Positions 18,148-26,874 of a stretch of 64,000 nt of DNA are shown here, piece by piece. The DNA lies in assembly GCF_014639795.1 (NCBI RefSeq), contig NZ_BMGC01000009.1, forward strand, positions 62,001 through 126,000, written 5' to 3'. The notes under the pieces were generated by a model. It ran no database searches and was not told the DNA's origin. It saw nothing but the letters and a program-made list of their open reading frames with translations. Each line of letters begins with the position of its first letter. Position 1 is the stretch's first letter. This DNA comes from Gordonia jinhuaensis. Lineage in GTDB: Bacteria; Actinomycetota; Actinomycetes; Mycobacteriales; Mycobacteriaceae. The position numbers and the translations under genes are program-made.

Positions 18148-20136
18148 ATGCGTGCGGTTTCGCGGGAGCGCAGGCCCGTACACGACTCGTCGTCTTCTGT
18201 CGTCACATCCGGGCGACGTGCGAGTCGCGAGGGTCTAGCAGGTGGCGCGAGTACGTGGTGGTCGTCGGATCGGTGGGCGCGTCCGCTGCTGATTGTCGGC
18301 GCGGTGGCGCTGGTGGTCCACCTGGCCCTGCGGATCTGGCTTCTCACCCGGGGCAACTTCTACTGGGATGATCTGGTGCTGGTGGGGCGCGCCTCCACGC
18401 ATTCGCTCTGGTCGTGGTCGTATCTCGGACATGACCACGACGGGCACTTCATGCCCGCGGCCTTCCTCGTGGCCGGTGTGTGCACCCAACTGGCCCCGCT
18501 GAGCTGGCCACTCGCCGCGACGAGCCTGCTGATCGGGCAACTGGTCGCCGCCGTGGCGGTGGCGCGGATGCTGGTGGTGATCGCGGGTCGGGTCTGCCCG
18601 GCGGTGCTGGCCGCGTGGCTGTTCTTTCTGTTCACGCCGATGACGGTGCCCGCATTCGCCTGGTGGGCGGCCGGGATCAACAGTCTGCCGATGCAGGCCG
18701 GCCTGGCCTGGATCATCGCCGATGCGGTGCTGGTGGCGCGCGGACGACGAACCGCCACCCCGTGGATGATCGTCCGCAGCGTGGCGATCCTGCTGGTGGC
18801 CTGCGCATTCTTCGAGAAGTCGATGCTGATCGTGCCGGCCGCCATCGCGTTCGCGGTGCTGGCAACCCCCGACCGGCGGGCCGCGGTGCGACGGTCGATG
18901 CGACTGTGGTTCGCGCTGGTGGCCGCCGCGGTGGTGTGGGGCGTGATCTACCTGGTGGCCGCCGGCTCGTCGGCGGGCTGGCATCCCGGTGCCGACCATT
19001 CGCCTCGTCAGACGGTGCTGCTGCTGTGGCGCACGATCACCCATGCGGTGGCTCCGGCGATGGTCGGGGGACCCTGGCGCTGGGATCGGTGGAACCCGAG
19101 CCCGCCGATGGGATTCGCACCGACGGCGATGATCGTGCTCGGGGTGCTCGTCCTGCTCGTGATCGGCGTCTACGCGCTGAGTAGACGCGGCGGTGCGGCG
19201 GTGCTCGTGGTGACGCTGGTCTACTTCGTGTGTTCCCAGGTGCCGCCGCTGTGGAATCGCAGCGGACCCGACACCGCACTCGAACTCGCCCAGACATTGC
19301 GGTATCTGCCCGACGTCGCGGTGGTCGCGGCCGCGGCGCTGGTGCTGATCCTGATATCCCCGCCGCGAACGGGTCAGGCAGGGAATGCCCCGGTGCCCAC
19401 CGCCAATGCCCGTGTGGCCACCGCTTCGGTGGGTGAGGTCCGCGGAGCCGGGCGGCGCACTGACGTCGGTGCGATCCTGTCCTCGCCTGCCGCACGCGTG
19501 GGTGCGGGTGTGGCTGCACTCGTGCTGGTGGCCTCGTCCGTGGTCGGCACCGTGGGGTTCACCCGGGCCTGGCATGACAACCCCACCGGCGCCTATCTGT
19601 CGCAGGCACGCACCTCGCTCGCCGAGAACGCCTCGGTGCCGATGTTCGACCAGCCCCTCCCGCTGGAGGTGCTGTTGCCGATCGCCTACCCCGACAACCA
19701 GATCTCGCATGTGTTCGGCCTGGTGAGGGATCGTCCGGTCATCACCGATCACGCCGACCGTCTGCAGGTACTCGACCCGAGCGGGCGGATGGTCCCCGGG
19801 GCCATCACACCCGCGCGGTCCTTCAGCCAGGGGCGTGGGCGCTGCGACCGCCCCGAGGTCACCGGTCCATCGACGATCGCACTCGACGGTCCGCTGGCCC
19901 GCTGGACCTGGACGGCGCAGATCCCGTATTGCGCCACCGCCGACGGACGGGTCGAGGTGCGTATCGGCGACTCCGACCCGGTGGTGGTGCCGGTGCGAGC
20001 CGGTCTGCATCCGGTGTGGGTGCAGGCCACCGGGGCCGGAGGGTCGATTCGGCTGCGACCGCTGACCCCGGGGCTGTCGCTGCACATCGGCTCCGGACGG
20101 GTAGGCGAGGTCGTGATGGCCTCGCTGCTGCACTGA
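18148..20136 (+). CDS. Large polytopic membrane protein, GT-C-like
   Basis: A 662-residue protein with a 45-residue cytoplasmic N-terminus, then about ten or eleven hydrophobic helices to residue 470, and a C-terminal extracytoplasmic domain of about 190 residues that looks beta-rich. Just after the first helix it has GNFYWDDLVLVGRA (near residue 70). An acidic pair in the first outer loop is typical of GT-C glycosyltransferases and related polyprenol-sugar-dependent membrane proteins. I infer a role in envelope glycan assembly but cannot name donor or acceptor. It lies between chorismate mutase (divergent) and pcrA, where M. tuberculosis has no equivalent that I know of. Confidence 0.6.
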   Translation: MRAVSRERRPVHDSSSSVVTSGRRASREGLAGGASTWWSSDRWARPLLIVGAVALVVHLALRIWLLTRGNFYWDDLVLVGRASTHSLWSWSYLGHDHDGHFMPAAFLVAGVCTQLAPLSWPLAATSLLIGQLVAAVAVARMLVVIAGRVCPAVLAAWLFFLFTPMTVPAFAWWAAGINSLPMQAGLAWIIADAVLVARGRRTATPWMIVRSVAILLVACAFFEKSMLIVPAAIAFAVLATPDRRAAVRRSMRLWFALVAAAVVWGVIYLVAAGSSAGWHPGADHSPRQTVLLLWRTITHAVAPAMVGGPWRWDRWNPSPPMGFAPTAMIVLGVLVLLVIGVYALSRRGGAAVLVVTLVYFVCSQVPPLWNRSGPDTALELAQTLRYLPDVAVVAAAALVLILISPPRTGQAGNAPVPTANARVATASVGEVRGAGRRTDVGAILSSPAARVGAGVAALVLVASSVVGTVGFTRAWHDNPTGAYLSQARTSLAENASVPMFDQPLPLEVLLPIAYPDNQISHVFGLVRDRPVITDHADRLQVLDPSGRMVPGAITPARSFSQGRGRCDRPEVTGPSTIALDGPLARWTWTAQIPYCATADGRVEVRIGDSDPVVVPVRAGLHPVWVQATGAGGSIRLRPLTPGLSLHIGSGRVGEVVMASLLH

Positions 20137-20228
20137 TCCCGCTGCTGCACGGACCTCACTGCCCGGGCCCGCCAGTCCGGGGTGCGGCCGGACCACGCCT
20201 CCTGGCGAGATCTGTCGGTACGCGCGGG

Positions 20229-20234
20229 TAACGT
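20229..20234 (+). promoter_or_regulatory. -10 box TAACGT of pcrA
   Basis: TAACGT ends nine bases before the pcrA ATG. Only GC-rich bases without a ribosome binding site lie between, so a very short leader is likely. Confidence 0.4.
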
Positions 20235-20243
20235 TGGTCGGCG

Positions 20244-22709
20244 ATGAAGACCCCCAATCCCGCCCTGCCCGGACTCGCACGCGGCAATCTCGGACCCGAA
20301 GAACTCGGCACCGCCACGCTGTCGCCGCGCGGTGCCGCACTGCTCGACGGGCTCAACCCGCCGCAGCGCGCCGCCGTACTGCATTCCGGATCGCCGCTGC
20401 TGATCGTGGCGGGCGCCGGTTCGGGCAAGACGAGCGTGCTCACCAGGCGGATCGCGTTCCTGCTCGCCGAGCGCGGCGTGGCACCGGGGGAGATCCTGGC
20501 GATCACGTTCACCAACAAGGCCGCGGCCGAGATGCGCGAGCGGGTGTCTGCACTGGTCGGGCCGGCTGCCACGCGGATGTGGGTCTCGACCTTCCACTCC
20601 ACCTGCGTGCGGATCCTGCGTGCCCAGTCGGGGTTGCTGGGCAATCGCAACTCCAACTTCTCGATCTACGATTCCGACGATTCGCGGCGGCTGCTGTCGA
20701 TGATCGTGCGCGATCTCGAACTCGACCCCAAGAAGTTCAGTGCGCGCGGTGTGGCGGTGGAGGTGTCCAACCTCAAGAACGAACTCATCACCCCCGAGCA
20801 GGCGACGGCCGACGCCGAGGGCGCAGACCAGATGCAGATCACCCTCGCGCGTATCTATGCTCAGTACCAGCAGCGACTCAGGGCGGCCAACGCCTTCGAC
20901 TTCGACGATCTGATCGGCGAGACGGTCGCGCTGTTGCAGTCGCATCCGCAGGTCGCCGAGTATTACCGTCGTCGCTTCCGCCACGTGCTCGTCGACGAGT
21001 ACCAGGACACCAACCACGCCCAGTACGTGCTGGTGCGCGAGCTGGTGGGCACCGATGCCGACGCCGGGTCGGTGTCCCCGTCGGAGCTGTGTGTGGTCGG
21101 TGACGCCGACCAGTCGATCTACGCCTTCCGTGGCGCCACCATCCGCAACATCGAGGAATTCGAGCGTGATTTCCCCGACGCCGAGACCATTCTCCTCGAA
21201 CAGAACTACCGGTCCACCCAGACCATCCTGTCGGCGGCCAACGCCGTCATCGCCCGCAACTCCGGTCGCCGCGACAAGCGGCTGTGGACCGATGCCGGCG
21301 ACGGCGAGCTGATCGTCGGCTATGTCGCCGACAACGAACACGACGAGGCCTCCTTCATCGGTGGTGAGATCGATTCCCTCACCGACACAGGCGAGTTCAC
21401 CTATTCCGATGTGGCGGTGTTCTACCGGACCAACAACGGTTCGCGTGCCATCGAGGAGATGTTCATCCGGCTCGGGGTGCCCTACCGGGTGGTCGGCGGT
21501 GTGCGGTTCTACGAACGCAAAGAGGTGCGCGACATTGTCGCCTACCTGCGCGTGGTGGCCAACCCCGACGATTCGGTGAGTCTGCGCCGCATCCTCAACA
21601 CCCCGCGCCGCGGTATCGGTGATCGCGCCGAGGCGTGTGTCGCGGTACACGCCGAGAATGCCGGCGTCAGCTTCTACCAGGCGTTACGTGACGGCGCAGA
21701 GGGCAAGGTGGCGCTGCTCAACACCCGTGCGGTGAAACAGATCTCGGCATTCGTGACGATGATCGAGGGACTGCGCAGCGACTTCGTCGAAACCTTCGGT
21801 GCCGCAGCCGACGACGCCACCGATGTCGCGACCGTGGATGCCGGCGTCGAGTCGGCCGATCTCGGCGATCTCGTCGAGGCGATCGTCGAACGGTCCGGCT
21901 ACCGCGATGAACTCGAGGGGTCCAACGACCCGCAGGACGGCACCCGCCTGGACAACCTGAACGAATTGATCTCGGTGGCAAGGGAATTCAGTGCCGACGC
22001 GGCTGCGATCCCCGAGGACGAGCGACCCGATCCCGACGACGGCGAACCGGAGCCCGGCTCGTTGGCGGCATTCCTCGAACGCGTCTCACTGGTCGCCGAT
22101 GCCGATCAGGTGCCCGACGATTCCGAGGGGCTGGTGACCCTCATGACGCTGCACACGGCCAAGGGCCTGGAGTTCCCGGTGGTGTTCGTGACGGGCTGGG
22201 AAGACGGTCAGTTCCCGCATATGCGTGCACTCGGGGACCCGGCCGAACTCAGTGAGGAGCGGCGGCTCGCCTACGTCGGCATCACCCGCGCCCGCAAACG
22301 TCTCTATCTCACTCGGTCGATGGTTCGCTCGGCCTGGGGGCAGCCGGTGGCGAACCCCGAATCGCGGTTCCTGCAAGAGATCCCGCAGCATCTGATCGAC
22401 TGGCGGCGCACCGAGCCGCAGCGCGGTCATTCCGGCGGCAGTCGGGGGATCTTCGGTCGCGAGGGTCGGGAGAAGTCGGGTTCGGGTCCCGGGCCGGGGC
22501 GGTCGAATTACTCCGCGGATCCCACGCGCGGGCGCAACAAGCACGTCGAGCTCGCTGTGGGCGATCTGGTCACTCATCCCAAGTACGGGATGGGCAAGGT
22601 CGTGGGCAAGGAGGGTGCCGGTCCCACCGAGCGGGTGAGTTTCGACTTCGGCTCGGCCGGTCGGGTCACGTTGATGACCCTCGGAGGGCTCCCGGTCGAG
22701 AAGCTCTGA
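20244..22709 (+). CDS. pcrA: ATP-dependent DNA helicase PcrA/UvrD1
   Basis: A superfamily 1A 3'-5' helicase for nucleotide excision repair and replication restart. The 821 residues carry the helicase motifs in order: Q-motif LNPPQRAAVLH (near 34), Walker A GAGSGKTSVL (near 57), Ia ITFTNKAAAEM, Walker B DEYQDTNHAQ (near 251), III GDADQSIYAFRGA, IV LEQNYRSTQ, V TLMTLHTAKGLEFPVVF and VI RRLAYVGITRARKRLYL. The C-terminal 60 residues (LAVGDLVTHPKYGMGKVV) form the PcrA Tudor-like domain used to contact RNA polymerase. A glycine/serine-rich linker precedes it. Position matches Rv0949 (uvrD1). Confidence 0.95.
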   Translation: MKTPNPALPGLARGNLGPEELGTATLSPRGAALLDGLNPPQRAAVLHSGSPLLIVAGAGSGKTSVLTRRIAFLLAERGVAPGEILAITFTNKAAAEMRERVSALVGPAATRMWVSTFHSTCVRILRAQSGLLGNRNSNFSIYDSDDSRRLLSMIVRDLELDPKKFSARGVAVEVSNLKNELITPEQATADAEGADQMQITLARIYAQYQQRLRAANAFDFDDLIGETVALLQSHPQVAEYYRRRFRHVLVDEYQDTNHAQYVLVRELVGTDADAGSVSPSELCVVGDADQSIYAFRGATIRNIEEFERDFPDAETILLEQNYRSTQTILSAANAVIARNSGRRDKRLWTDAGDGELIVGYVADNEHDEASFIGGEIDSLTDTGEFTYSDVAVFYRTNNGSRAIEEMFIRLGVPYRVVGGVRFYERKEVRDIVAYLRVVANPDDSVSLRRILNTPRRGIGDRAEACVAVHAENAGVSFYQALRDGAEGKVALLNTRAVKQISAFVTMIEGLRSDFVETFGAAADDATDVATVDAGVESADLGDLVEAIVERSGYRDELEGSNDPQDGTRLDNLNELISVAREFSADAAAIPEDERPDPDDGEPEPGSLAAFLERVSLVADADQVPDDSEGLVTLMTLHTAKGLEFPVVFVTGWEDGQFPHMRALGDPAELSEERRLAYVGITRARKRLYLTRSMVRSAWGQPVANPESRFLQEIPQHLIDWRRTEPQRGHSGGSRGIFGREGREKSGSGPGPGRSNYSADPTRGRNKHVELAVGDLVTHPKYGMGKVVGKEGAGPTERVSFDFGSAGRVTLMTLGGLPVEKL

Positions 22710-22915
22710 GGTCGCACGCCAACCCACTGGTCTGCGAGTGCGGGTGTGGATCGTCCGCTGACCATCTCCCCGAGATCCGTGTCCGGGCTCACCGCGGGCC
22801 GCAAGATCAGCGATGTGGCGGATGTTCGGACGGATTCAATGCTCCACGATGTGGATCGGGTCGGACAACCGGCCGCTCGCGCGTGCGGGCGGCCCGCATG
22901 ATCAGGAGCATTCAG

Positions 22916-23224
22916 ATGGTGAAACCTACGCGACGGATATCGATCGTCCTCGGGGGAGTGGCGATCGCATTGCTGTCCACGGCGCCGATTGCCTCTGCCG
23001 ATCACGTCAACGTGCCCAAGCCGCCCACCCCGCCGTGGAGCCGCACTGCCGACGGGCTCACCTACTGCTTTGTCGGTCATTGCGAGAGCTGGGACAAGCT
23101 CAACAACTATGTGTGCCAGACCGGAGTGCCCACCGGCCCGGTGTGCGACGTGATCATGGCGGCGGTACGCGCTCTGCCGCCGGTCGATGTGGGAAATTTC
23201 GTTCCGCACAACATCATCCCGTGA
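22916..23224 (+). CDS. Small secreted protein, four cysteines, unknown function
   Basis: A 102-residue precursor. The ATG at 22916 follows AGGAG by seven bases and opens MVKPTRRISIVLGGVAIALL, a basic n-region and hydrophobic core ending in the signal peptidase site ASA before DHVNV. The mature part of about 72 residues is proline-rich and has four cysteines (TYCFVGHCESW, YVCQTG, PVCDV), likely two disulfides. I do not recognise the family. It stands between pcrA and a convergent secreted protein gene and shares the hairpin at 23287-23316 with it. Confidence 0.72.
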   Translation: MVKPTRRISIVLGGVAIALLSTAPIASADHVNVPKPPTPPWSRTADGLTYCFVGHCESWDKLNNYVCQTGVPTGPVCDVIMAAVRALPPVDVGNFVPHNIIP

Positions 23225-23286
23225 TGTGGTGAGCGACGGGCACTGCGCGGAGATGTCGCCTGATTGCCTGATCGCGTGATCGCATT

Positions 23287-23316
23287 CGGCCCGCCCCGTA
23301 CAGACGGGGCGGGCCG
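23287..23316. terminator. Bidirectional hairpin between two secreted-protein genes
   Basis: A perfect 13-bp GC-rich stem (23287-23299 with 23304-23316) and a four-base loop, centred between convergent stop codons at 23224 and 23334. Confidence 0.75.
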
Positions 23317-23333
23317 ATTCGCGATGAGTGGGC

Positions 23334-23801
23334 TCAGGACAGGTTGTAGGTGGCGTTGACGTTGGGGAATCCGCTGCTGATGTTGGCGTCGATGAAGTAG
23401 TGATCGCCCACACCCGACATCGCGTAGTTGACGTTGCCCGCCATGTTCTCCAACTCGTAGGTGGCAACGGGTCCCGTCAGGCCGACCCGGTAGTTGACGA
23501 AGGTGGTCATCGCCGGTGCATTCGGTGCAACGGCCACCACGGTCTCCGAGGCGCCCGGTGCTAGGACCTGTTGCGGTGCGTCGACCCAGTGTCCGGCTCC
23601 CGGGGTGGCGCCGGTCAGAAACTCGTAGTGGTTGCTGTGATTGGTGATGGTCATCGCGGTGGTCGGTTCACCGGGATGGGTGACCGGCAGAGTGCCGGCG
23701 TTGGCCATTCCGGCTCCGGTCGCGGCGAGGCCGGCGGCCACCGCCAGGCCGGCGACACCGGCGACTGCGCGCTTGCGGGTGATCTTCGAGGTGACGTTCA
23801 T
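23334..23801 (-). CDS. Secreted protein P1, paralogue of the 31774 gene
   Basis: A 155-residue exported protein of a family I cannot name. The signal peptide (SKITRKRAVAGVAGLAVAAG) ends at ANA before GTLPVTHPGEPTT. The mature part of about 120 residues is rich in T, N, V, A and aromatics, has no cysteine and alternates like a beta-sandwich (TAMTITNHSNHYEF, PGASETVVAVAP, VATYELENMAGNVNYAM). The gene at 31774 encodes a clear paralogue, identical over the first 20 or so mature residues and roughly two-thirds identical overall by eye. It is divergent from the LuxR-type regulator across 160 bases that contain a 16-bp GATC palindrome, and that palindrome is 125 bases upstream of the ATG at 23801. 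Confidence 0.8.
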   Translation of the reverse strand: MNVTSKITRKRAVAGVAGLAVAAGLAATGAGMANAGTLPVTHPGEPTTAMTITNHSNHYEFLTGATPGAGHWVDAPQQVLAPGASETVVAVAPNAPAMTTFVNYRVGLTGPVATYELENMAGNVNYAMSGVGDHYFIDANISSGFPNVNATYNLS

Positions 23802-23925
23802 GGCAGTGCTCCCTGTGAGTTCGTCCGGCCCGAGGTCGGAGCTTGTTGGTGACACCCAGAACTCTGCCGGTGAGACGCCCCGCGCGGATTCCGCTGTCCG
23901 GCGGATCGTGTGGATGACTGCGGGG

Positions 23926-23941
23926 TCCCCCGATCGGGGGA
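23926..23941. promoter_or_regulatory. Perfect 16-bp palindrome TCCCCCGATCGGGGGA
   Basis: It lies between P1 (minus, 125 bases to its ATG) and the LuxR-type regulator (plus, about 20 bases to its ATG). A TATGCT hexamer at 23960-23965 could be the regulator's -10 box, so the palindrome would overlap its -35 region. Related copies are at 26744-26759 and 31626-31641. Confidence 0.6.
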
Positions 23942-23960
23942 AAAACGCGAAAAAACGACT

Positions 23961-26777
23961 ATGCTCGCGCGGGTGGAGGCGGCGTACGACGGCCAGGACA
24001 TCGTGGCCTCGCGCGCCGAGGTCGAGGGCCTGTTGCGGCGCGAACTGATAGGCGGCCTCGTCGACGGCGAGCGTCGCGGAGGCAGTCTGTATGTCGGTGG
24101 ACCGCCGGGAATCGGCAAGACGCATGTGATCGGCTCGATTCTCGACCAGCTCGAGGCCTCGAGTGGGGATGACGTCGTCGTACTGCGCGCGAGCGGCGAT
24201 GACGGCCGCGGCGACCGCGCATTCGGGGTCATCGCCGAACTCGCCGGCGAGATCCCCGCCGGTGCGCATCCCGCCGAAGTGCTCCTCGACAGCATCGCCG
24301 GGTTCGCTTCGGTGAGATCGGTCGCGGTGTGGATCGACGATGCGCACCACGCCGACGGGGCGAGTCTGCGCGTGGTGCAACGACTCATTCGGATGGCGCG
24401 TGCGCTGCCCCTGCTCGTGGTGGTCAGCGGCACGATCGCCGGGTATCTGCGGACTCCGGCCCCGATCGTCGATCAGGTCGACCGCGTGAGGCACCTGCCG
24501 GCGATGGACGGGCCGGCGGCGCGTCAGGTGGTCGTCGAACACACCGGGCGTCTCCCCGGACCGGGATTGGCCACCGCGCTGTGCGATGGCACCGGAAATC
24601 CCGGCTTCATCATCGACATTCTCCGCTGCCTCGACGAGACTGGCCAGCTCGCCGACGGTCCGGCGGGCACCGTCGATCTCGCGAACGGAGGTCTGCAGCG
24701 CACCGACGAGCTCGACCGTGTGGTGCGCGTTCACTTCGAGGACTTCGACGGTTTGGGCCGGGCCGTCCTCGCGGCGCTCGCGGTGTGCGCAACGAGCGTG
24801 GAGATCGGTGTGCTGTCGGAGATCCTGTTCACCGACGAGGTGGATCTGGACGCGGCGCTCGACAGCGTCCTCGCATCCGGGTTCGTCCGTCACATGCGTG
24901 GCGGGCGGTTGGACTTCGCCCTCGAGGTGTACCGCGAGATCGTCTATGACGCAATCGATCCCGACTCACGTCGGATGGCCCACCAGCGTGTTGCGCATGT
25001 GGCTGCCCGGCGCGGACTCGCATCCGTGGACGTGGCACATCATCTGCTGCGGGGTCGCAGCGCCGACATGGACGCCGCAGTCATCCGGCATCTGCGCGCT
25101 GCGGCGGCCGACACCGAGCACTACGTCGGCGCGGCGTTGCCGGCCGGGTCCGCTGATGCAGATGTCGACTATCCCGGTGCGGGCGTCGATCCGGACGGGA
25201 AGAGTGACGATCTGCTGCGACGCGTGCACCGTCTTGTGGGCTCCGGACGCGCGCCGGCCGCCGAGGAGCTGATCTGTGACCGGATGCGCACCGTCACCGA
25301 GTGGTCGGTGGCCGCGGAGCTGCAACTGGTACTGGTGGACCAGCTGATCAACCGTGCCCAGACCCATGCGGCTGCCGCGCTGATCGAACGGCTGGCCGAC
25401 CTCGATCTCCCCGGTGACGTCGATGAGCGGCTCACTCTCGCCCGACTGCGATTGACGTTGCTGTCGGGGCAGTTCCCCTCGACCACCGAACTGGCGCACA
25501 TCGCGGCGACCGCCGCCACGGCCGGCTGGACGAGCGTTATCCAGATGTGTCGCGTACTGGTCGCGACGCGGCTGGTGGCAGCCGGGGCTCCCACGGCCGG
25601 AATGCGGGAACTCTCGCCGACGGCGGCGCCGGACGTCACCGATCTCACCTGGGCCGGAAGCGTCACGTGTGCGCTGGCGACGCTGCAGCGTGACGGACCG
25701 CGGGCCGCGCGGCGGCTGGTGACGCAGATCCGGCAACACAATTGCGACGACCGGCGCTGGGCCGATCCCTACATCGGGATGATGTCGGCGGTGATCGCCG
25801 TGGTCGAGGCGACGTGGGACGATGCCGTTGCCGAGAGCGACACCGCGATCGAGCTGGCCGATGACGTCGGTAGCGGCTGGATCTCCGCCGCGGTGGGATA
25901 CCGGGCCTATATCGCTGCACATCGGGGTGACACCGTTTCGGCGCGGGCAACGCTCGATGCCTTCCGGCACCGCAGACTGCCGCTGCATCTCGCCCGCGAT
26001 GTGCCGGGGGTGGCCGAGGTCGCGCTCCTGACCGCAGAAGGCGCCACCGACGAGGCGCTGAGCCTGACGCGATCGTTGTGGTCGGCGTCGCGGTTGTCGC
26101 CGGGACTCGGTTTGTTCGACCACGCAACGGAGTTGATGCGGGTCGCACTGCAGGTGGGCGACCGCCGTCTCGCCGAACAGATCGGTGCCGATGTCGCCGC
26201 CGGGATGGACGCCGCAGCGTCTGCGGACAGCGTGGCCGAGCCGACCGTTCGATTGTGTGCCACGGCTGCCCATGCGCGAGGACTGCTGTGCGCCGATCCG
26301 ACGGCGCTCGCCGAAGCTGCAGGACTGTTCGAGTCCGCCGGATTCCGATGGCAGCAGGCGCAGGCACTGGAAGAATTGGCTTGTGTGGCAGCGACATCCG
26401 GAGATCGGGACAGCGCGCTGTCGGCAGCCGACGGGGCTATGGCGATCTACGCGGTCAACGGTGCGCGTGTCGACATCGACCGCCTGTCGGCACGTCTGCG
26501 CACCCTTGGACTGCGTCGCGGCCCCCGCGACGTGCGCCGCGCTCGCGACGGTCGTGGCGACCGTCTCACCGCAACGGAACTACGTGTGGCGATGCTCGTC
26601 CGGGAGGGTATGACCAATCGGGAGATCGGCGCGCGAATGTACATCTCGCCGCGCACGGTGCAGACGCACGTCTCGCACATACTCGCCAAGACCGGTCTGC
26701 GATCGCGCGTGGAGGTGGCCGCCAGTTCGCCGGACCGGTGGGCTACCCCGATCGGGGGACACCACGTCGACCGATGA
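23961..26777 (+). CDS. Large LuxR-family regulator with ATPase domain (LAL type)
   Basis: A 938-residue transcription regulator. The N-terminal STAND/AAA-type domain has Walker A GGPPGIGKTHV near residue 48 and Walker B VAVWIDDAHH near 120. A long helical, TPR-like middle (about residues 330-850) follows, then a C-terminal LuxR helix-turn-helix with LTATELRVAMLVREGMTNREI and SPRTVQTHVSHILAKTGLRSR (about 870-925). Such proteins sense an inducer through the ATPase/TPR part and activate nearby genes. The start could be ATG 23961 or, if transcription uses TATGCT at 23960-23965, a leaderless GTG at 23973. The MFS exporter starts 98 bases downstream, and P1 is divergent. Confidence 0.85.
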   Translation: MLARVEAAYDGQDIVASRAEVEGLLRRELIGGLVDGERRGGSLYVGGPPGIGKTHVIGSILDQLEASSGDDVVVLRASGDDGRGDRAFGVIAELAGEIPAGAHPAEVLLDSIAGFASVRSVAVWIDDAHHADGASLRVVQRLIRMARALPLLVVVSGTIAGYLRTPAPIVDQVDRVRHLPAMDGPAARQVVVEHTGRLPGPGLATALCDGTGNPGFIIDILRCLDETGQLADGPAGTVDLANGGLQRTDELDRVVRVHFEDFDGLGRAVLAALAVCATSVEIGVLSEILFTDEVDLDAALDSVLASGFVRHMRGGRLDFALEVYREIVYDAIDPDSRRMAHQRVAHVAARRGLASVDVAHHLLRGRSADMDAAVIRHLRAAAADTEHYVGAALPAGSADADVDYPGAGVDPDGKSDDLLRRVHRLVGSGRAPAAEELICDRMRTVTEWSVAAELQLVLVDQLINRAQTHAAAALIERLADLDLPGDVDERLTLARLRLTLLSGQFPSTTELAHIAATAATAGWTSVIQMCRVLVATRLVAAGAPTAGMRELSPTAAPDVTDLTWAGSVTCALATLQRDGPRAARRLVTQIRQHNCDDRRWADPYIGMMSAVIAVVEATWDDAVAESDTAIELADDVGSGWISAAVGYRAYIAAHRGDTVSARATLDAFRHRRLPLHLARDVPGVAEVALLTAEGATDEALSLTRSLWSASRLSPGLGLFDHATELMRVALQVGDRRLAEQIGADVAAGMDAAASADSVAEPTVRLCATAAHARGLLCADPTALAEAAGLFESAGFRWQQAQALEELACVAATSGDRDSALSAADGAMAIYAVNGARVDIDRLSARLRTLGLRRGPRDVRRARDGRGDRLTATELRVAMLVREGMTNREIGARMYISPRTVQTHVSHILAKTGLRSRVEVAASSPDRWATPIGGHHVDR
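26744..26759. promoter_or_regulatory. GATC palindrome near-copy upstream of the MFS gene
   Basis: TACCCCGATCGGGGGA, seven of eight base pairs symmetrical, inside the last codons of the LuxR-type gene. It ends 115 bases before the MFS ATG and about 58 bases before the TAGCGT box, a usual activator distance. Confidence 0.5.
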
Positions 26778-26816
26778 ATCGGCGAGATGGCTGATGTGTT
26801 GATCTCGCGATCTCCC

Positions 26817-26822
26817 TAGCGT
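26817..26822 (+). promoter_or_regulatory. -10 box TAGCGT of the MFS operon
   Basis: TAGCGT, 52 bases before the MFS ATG. No good -35 hexamer is seen, which fits an activated promoter. Confidence 0.35.
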
Positions 26823-26874
26823 GGTGCACGGACGGTGAGATGGTCGCCGCCACCATCGACCCACGGAGATCACG

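Noticed and set aside
22574-23467. Long minus-strand open frame opposite the pcrA end and the small secreted gene
   Set aside because: Arginine/serine/threonine-rich composition typical of an antisense frame in GC-rich DNA; it overlaps better-supported genes on the other strand.
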